From positions 310,001 to 374,000 of the forward strand of contig CAVWVW010000003.1 of NCBI GenBank assembly GCA_963758555.1: a stretch of DNA of 64,000 nt. Direction: 5' to 3'. Under the pieces are notes generated by a model. It was not told the origin of the DNA. It did not search any database and saw nothing but the letters and a program-made list of their open reading frames with translations. The DNA comes from CAIUMH01 sp963758555. Its GTDB lineage: Bacteria; Actinomycetota; Acidimicrobiia; Acidimicrobiales; RAAP-2. The position numbers and the translations under genes are program-made. Of the stretch, positions 60,701 through 64,000 are shown in pieces. Numbering within the stretch: position 1 is the first letter of the stretch; each line of letters begins with the position of its first letter.

Positions 60701-62268
60701 TTGAAGACGCCGTCTTCGATCGAGGTGTCGAGCGCTCGGACGAGGTTCGCGCTGGCCGGCTCGCCAACGGGGACTGAGCCTCGGCTCACCCAGGGACGAG
60801 TGAGCAGCCCGGGCCAGATCGGATCCATGGTCACGCCCCAGCGGTAGTAGCCGAAGTCCTCACCAGGGATGCCGAGCACCCGATTGGTGCCGGTCTTGTT
60901 GAGGTAGCTGGCGGCGTTGGTCACGTAGCGCGGCAGCGTGTTCGGGAACTCGAGGTTCTTGGCGATCAACGTGCCTTGGTAGAGAGGCGCCAGGTTGGCA
61001 GCAGCCAGCACGGCGACGATGACGGCGAGGGCGGTGCCGTAGGCCGGTCTGACCTCTCTGATCGCGGTGATGCCCGAGGCCACGAGCAACGCCAGACCCA
61101 GGACCACCAGCGGGATGACGCGGTTCGTCGAACGCATCGCCAGCCCGATCGTCGACTTGTCTGCTGCCGCCTTGAGCAGCGCACCGAAGGGAGAGGGGTG
61201 GTCGAAGGGGAAGGCGCTCACGGCGAAGATGACGCCGGCGGCGATCAAGATCACCGCGAAGGCTCGGTAGCGCCAGCGAGCCAGGAACCCGATCACGATG
61301 GCCAGGACCGGGAGGGCGAAGCTGAGCAGGATGGGACCTGCGTGGGCGATGTAGTTGCTGGCGGTCAGCGTCCAGGGCTCGATCTTGTCCCAGCCGTAGA
61401 AGTACCAGTACCCGAGTCCTCGCCAGACCTCCGCTGAGGAGGAGGTGGCCGTGACCGTGGGGATCGTCTCGGTGTACTTGAGGACGTTGAGGCCATAGGC
61501 GCCCTCGGCCCAGAGCCCGCTGGCCCACCAGAGCGAGACGATCCCGCTGAGCAGCCCGATGCGGAACGCCGTCTCTCCGGCTGTGCGCCAGGTGACCTCG
61601 CGCAAGAAGGCGACGTAGAGGATCCAGAGCACCGGAGCGACACCGACGAACAAGATCGCCGTGGCGTTCACCCCGCCCACCGCGCAGGTCACGATGGCGA
61701 AGGCCGCCGCCCATCGCCACTGCCGGGTCCGCAGCGCCAAGATCGTGAAGCCCAGCATCCACCCGAGGCCTGCCCAGGGGAGCAGCAGTGCGGTGGATCG
61801 ACTGATGTAGTCGAGGACGAAGGGGCTGAGCATGTAGAGCATCGCCCCGGCGAAGCGTCCAGCGGGGGAGAGCTTGAGCAGGCGCCCGACGAAGAGCACG
61901 CCGCCCCCGGCGGCTAAGAACAAGGCGCTCAGGTACATCCTCTGGCCCACCCACATCGGGATGTGGAGCTCTTGGATCAGCCAGTAGTACGGACCCATCG
62001 GGAACAGGTAGCCGATGTTCTGGTGGGTGACCGTGCCGAGACCCATGTTCGGGTTCCACATCGACTGCGCGCTCTTGATGAGCCGACCGGGATCGACGTA
62101 GAGGTAGACCTTGGTGTCCGCAGCGATCCACCCCGCTTGGGTCAAGAAGAGCGCAGGCACGACGGCGAGCGCCAGCAGCGACCACAGGAGGCCCTCGTGC
62201 TGTCGCTCGTGTGCGGTGTCCGATGAGCGAGGGGACTCGCTTCGGATGGGGGAGGTCGCCTCGCTCAT
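57771..62268 (-). CDS. alpha-(1->3)-arabinofuranosyltransferase AftD-like (DUF3367), four frameshifts
   Basis: Giant GT-C membrane protein, about 1498 aa after repair. N-terminal membrane half: LSPFVLDYISRSTALLLPWA, GLGTVTHQNIGYLFPMGPYY and HIPMWVGQRMYLSALF match the family hallmark. The outside half holds two carbohydrate-binding-like beta domains, for example NTAWEAGGVTNPLNEAIQIT and ASSWSANDDNPKTAW. A helix pair and charged C-terminus end it. Breaks are near 59642, between 58740 and 58830, near 58667 and near 58153; the conserved protein continues in a new frame after each. In mycobacteria AftD branches arabinan; the acceptor here is unknown. ATG 62268. Confidence 0.85.
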
Positions 62269-62284
62269 AGCAACAGCGTCGCTG

Positions 62285-62290
62285 AGACTA
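62285..62290 (-). promoter_or_regulatory. -10 box of the AftD-like gene
   Basis: TAGTCT on the minus strand, 16 nt before ATG 62268, which would give a leader of roughly 9 nt without a clear ribosome-binding site. Confidence 0.4.
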
Positions 62291-62337
62291 CCAGCGAGCC
62301 CTTGGAAACCACGGCGAGGGCAACCCCGCGGCGGTGC

Positions 62338-63624
62338 TCAGGTCTTCGACTTCGTCCGGGGTGAGTCGAACCACGAGAAGTACCGCTTGAGCCGCAGCAT
62401 GGGCTTCTCCAGCCCGAAGTAGCTGATCGAGGCCGAAGCGATCGTCAAGGCCAGGACGGCGAAGAAGAACCAGAAGAACTCGATGTCGAAGAGCTGGTAG
62501 CCCCCCCAGTGGAGGACCTCGTAGATCCAGATCTCGTGCCAGAGGTAGATGCCGTAGGAGATCACCCCCAACGCGGCCACGGGCCAGAGCTGGAGGCCTC
62601 GTCTGATGAGGCCCCTGTGCGGAGGTCCGAAGACCGCAGGCAGGAGCAAGAAGAAGGCGAAGCCCCCGTAGAGGGTTTGGCGCAGGAGCTCGATCGTCGA
62701 CGGGATGTAGATCGGCAGCGTCGGGAGCCCGATGTTGGCGACCGCCACGAAGCAGCCCATCGACAGGATCCAGCTCACCCAGGGGAAGGCGCGATGGGAG
62801 AAGATCTTCGGCTCGAAGTCCTGGTGGTGGAACCAGGCGGACACGATGGCCAGCGCCATCCCGAGACCGAAGAGATCGAGGTTGGCGGGCAGCCACACCA
62901 TGGCCAGGCGGGCGTAGATGCCGTGCTGCCCGATCACCTGGAGCAGGATGATCCGGTAGATGAAGCTGATGGCGATCAGGACGACGACGCCCCCGAGCTC
63001 GTAGGTGAGCATCTTGGTGGCAGACCAGAGCTCGCGCTTCCGCCCGATCCACCAGGCATAGAGCGGGATGAAGAGGTAGAAGCTCATCTCGACGCAGAGC
63101 GACCAGGCCGCTGAGATGCCTGTGAGGTTCTGGTGCTGGAAGTAGATCTGCAAGAAGAGGTAGTGGATGACGTAGGCCTTCCACCCTCCTGGTCCGATCC
63201 CTGGCCCTGCGCTGAACACGGTGGTGGCAAAGAACAGGGCGACCCAGTAGGCCGGCACGATCCGCAAGATCCGCCTCACCCAGAAGGACCTCGTCCCTGG
63301 TCGAGGTGCCTTCGACAGATGAGCGACCACGAAGGGTCGGTACAGCAAGAAGCCTGAGATGAGGAAGAACACCGCCACGCCGATCTCGAGGCGAGCCGTG
63401 TAGAGCCCGATGCCATGACGGTGCTTCGGGGTGAGCCCCGAGACGAAGGCGGTGTGGACCCCCACCACGGTGATCGCGGCGATGGCACGGAGCCCGTCGA
63501 ACGAAGGGAAGCGCGGCGGACGCTTCGGCGTGGCGCTCTCAGGCCCAGGGTTGATCTCTTGGCCTGCCTCATGGGAGCCGGGGAGGGGATTCAAGAGGTG
63601 GTGCTCGCCAATGGCCCCTGTCAC
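62338..63624 (-). CDS. acyltransferase family 3 (OafA/NodX-like) membrane protein
   Basis: A 428-aa membrane protein with about 10 helices that O-acylates a surface glycan or lipid. It opens FPSFDGLRAIAAITVVGVHT (catalytic His in the family R/H pair), then GVAVFFLISGFLLYRPF, RRILRIVPAYWVAL (RxR-like motif) and SLCVEMSFYLFIPL. The first 40 residues are a Pro-rich cytosolic stretch. The GTG start has AGGAGGG 4 nt upstream. It is next to the AftD-like gene on the same strand, so a role in decorating the arabinan-like polymer is plausible. Confidence 0.92.
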   Translation of the reverse strand: MTGAIGEHHLLNPLPGSHEAGQEINPGPESATPKRPPRFPSFDGLRAIAAITVVGVHTAFVSGLTPKHRHGIGLYTARLEIGVAVFFLISGFLLYRPFVVAHLSKAPRPGTRSFWVRRILRIVPAYWVALFFATTVFSAGPGIGPGGWKAYVIHYLFLQIYFQHQNLTGISAAWSLCVEMSFYLFIPLYAWWIGRKRELWSATKMLTYELGGVVVLIAISFIYRIILLQVIGQHGIYARLAMVWLPANLDLFGLGMALAIVSAWFHHQDFEPKIFSHRAFPWVSWILSMGCFVAVANIGLPTLPIYIPSTIELLRQTLYGGFAFFLLLPAVFGPPHRGLIRRGLQLWPVAALGVISYGIYLWHEIWIYEVLHWGGYQLFDIEFFWFFFAVLALTIASASISYFGLEKPMLRLKRYFSWFDSPRTKSKT

Positions 63625-63922
63625 TGATCCCTCCTGGACGACGCGCGGTGCCGCCCCTGCAAGGCGTCTCGGCTCAGTCTGTCATCCGGAGCCGTCGGTG
63701 CGGTTGCTTCCCGCCCGCCAGGTGCTCACCATGGCGCAGCGCACCGACCTCGCCGGAAACCTGATGCCCTCGATCCTGCGCGGTGGCGGCGGACGCAACG
63801 CTCAGGAGACGTCGGCAGATGTGCGGCGATCGGTCATCCGTTAGGGAGCCGAGCGCCACCGGTCTGCCGCTCGGCAGGGGAGCATCGAGGCAGGTGCGCG
63901 GTCTTGGGCTCGCAGAACGGCC
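63625..63922. other. intergenic region without recognised gene
   Basis: About 300 nt upstream of the acyltransferase. A 37-codon plus-strand frame at 63731-63844 has no ribosome-binding site, -10 box or known similarity. I see no RNA gene or terminator with confidence. Confidence 0.5.
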
Positions 63923-64000
63923 TCAGCGCGTCGAGAGTCGCCATGTCGGGATTGGTCGGAGCGCGGCGAGCGAGGCGGGGGTGAAGATCTCCCTACCGAG
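63923..64000 (-). CDS. possible C-terminus of an unidentified minus-strand gene (partial)
   Basis: Frame open from the window edge for 25 codons, reading GREIFTPASLAALRPIPTW and ending in TGA. The codon use looks protein-like, but the piece is too short to identify. Confidence 0.2.
   Translation of the reverse strand, partial: LGREIFTPASLAALRPIPTWRLSTR

Noticed and set aside
63731..63844. Possible small plus-strand gene (37 codons)
   Set aside because: No ribosome-binding site, -10 box or recognisable motif.

Overview
The window is a high-GC chromosomal segment of an actinobacterium, most likely class Acidimicrobiia. I infer this from gene content and order: rsmI-metG-tatD-[secreted protein]-rsmA-ispE, glmU-prs-[lipoprotein]-rplY-pth-mfd-surA-mazG-eno-ftsB-DUF501-ppx, F420 genes cofE/cofD beside a sugar nucleotidyltransferase, an AftD-type arabinofuranosyltransferase, LCP and GT-rich envelope loci, and Thr/Ser-rich secreted tails. 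No IS element, prophage, CRISPR array or rRNA is visible. There are two tRNA genes: Gln(UUG), and a tRNA with a UAA anticodon but a short variable loop.

Layout. 1-5.5 kb: translation, rRNA modification and isoprenoid housekeeping genes, ending with a bS22-type micro-protein. 5.6-9.2 kb (minus): a tightly coupled redox operon of a Ser/Thr-tailed membrane protein, ApbE, a ferric-reductase-like di-heme membrane protein, a NuoF-like flavoprotein and a ferredoxin. 9.2-11.7 kb (minus): a second Ser/Thr-tailed membrane protein, then an OmpR-type regulator and its histidine kinase. Both tailed-protein genes carry the same upstream element, TTCTTCAC-N5-CTTAT-N17-CTTAGGC, so the two-component system probably controls itself and the redox operon. 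I consider this the most interesting system here. 11.8-27 kb: tRNA-Gln and the glmU-to-ppx housekeeping run. 27-38 kb: glycosyltransferases, sugar-nucleotide enzymes and F420 genes. 38-52 kb: large membrane glycosyltransferase or polymer proteins, FtsH, a CPBP protease, a phosphomannomutase fused to a Trm112-like domain, and an LCP ligase. 53-64 kb: an archaeal-type riboflavin synthase, amidase, PPK2, aquaporin, DyP peroxidase, AftD-like transferase and an acyltransferase.

Regulatory style. Many genes start 6-10 nt after a TAGnnT-like -10 box (metG, prs, surA-like, cofD, ftsH, phosphomannomutase, LCP and others). This indicates leaderless transcripts and fixes several start codons. Genes inside operons overlap by ATGA or GTGA.

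Quality caution. Thirteen apparent single-base frameshifts interrupt otherwise well-conserved genes, including tatD, mfd and glmU. Most can be repaired by removing one base from a short G or C run, so I treat these genes as probably intact in the cell and the breaks as likely assembly errors.
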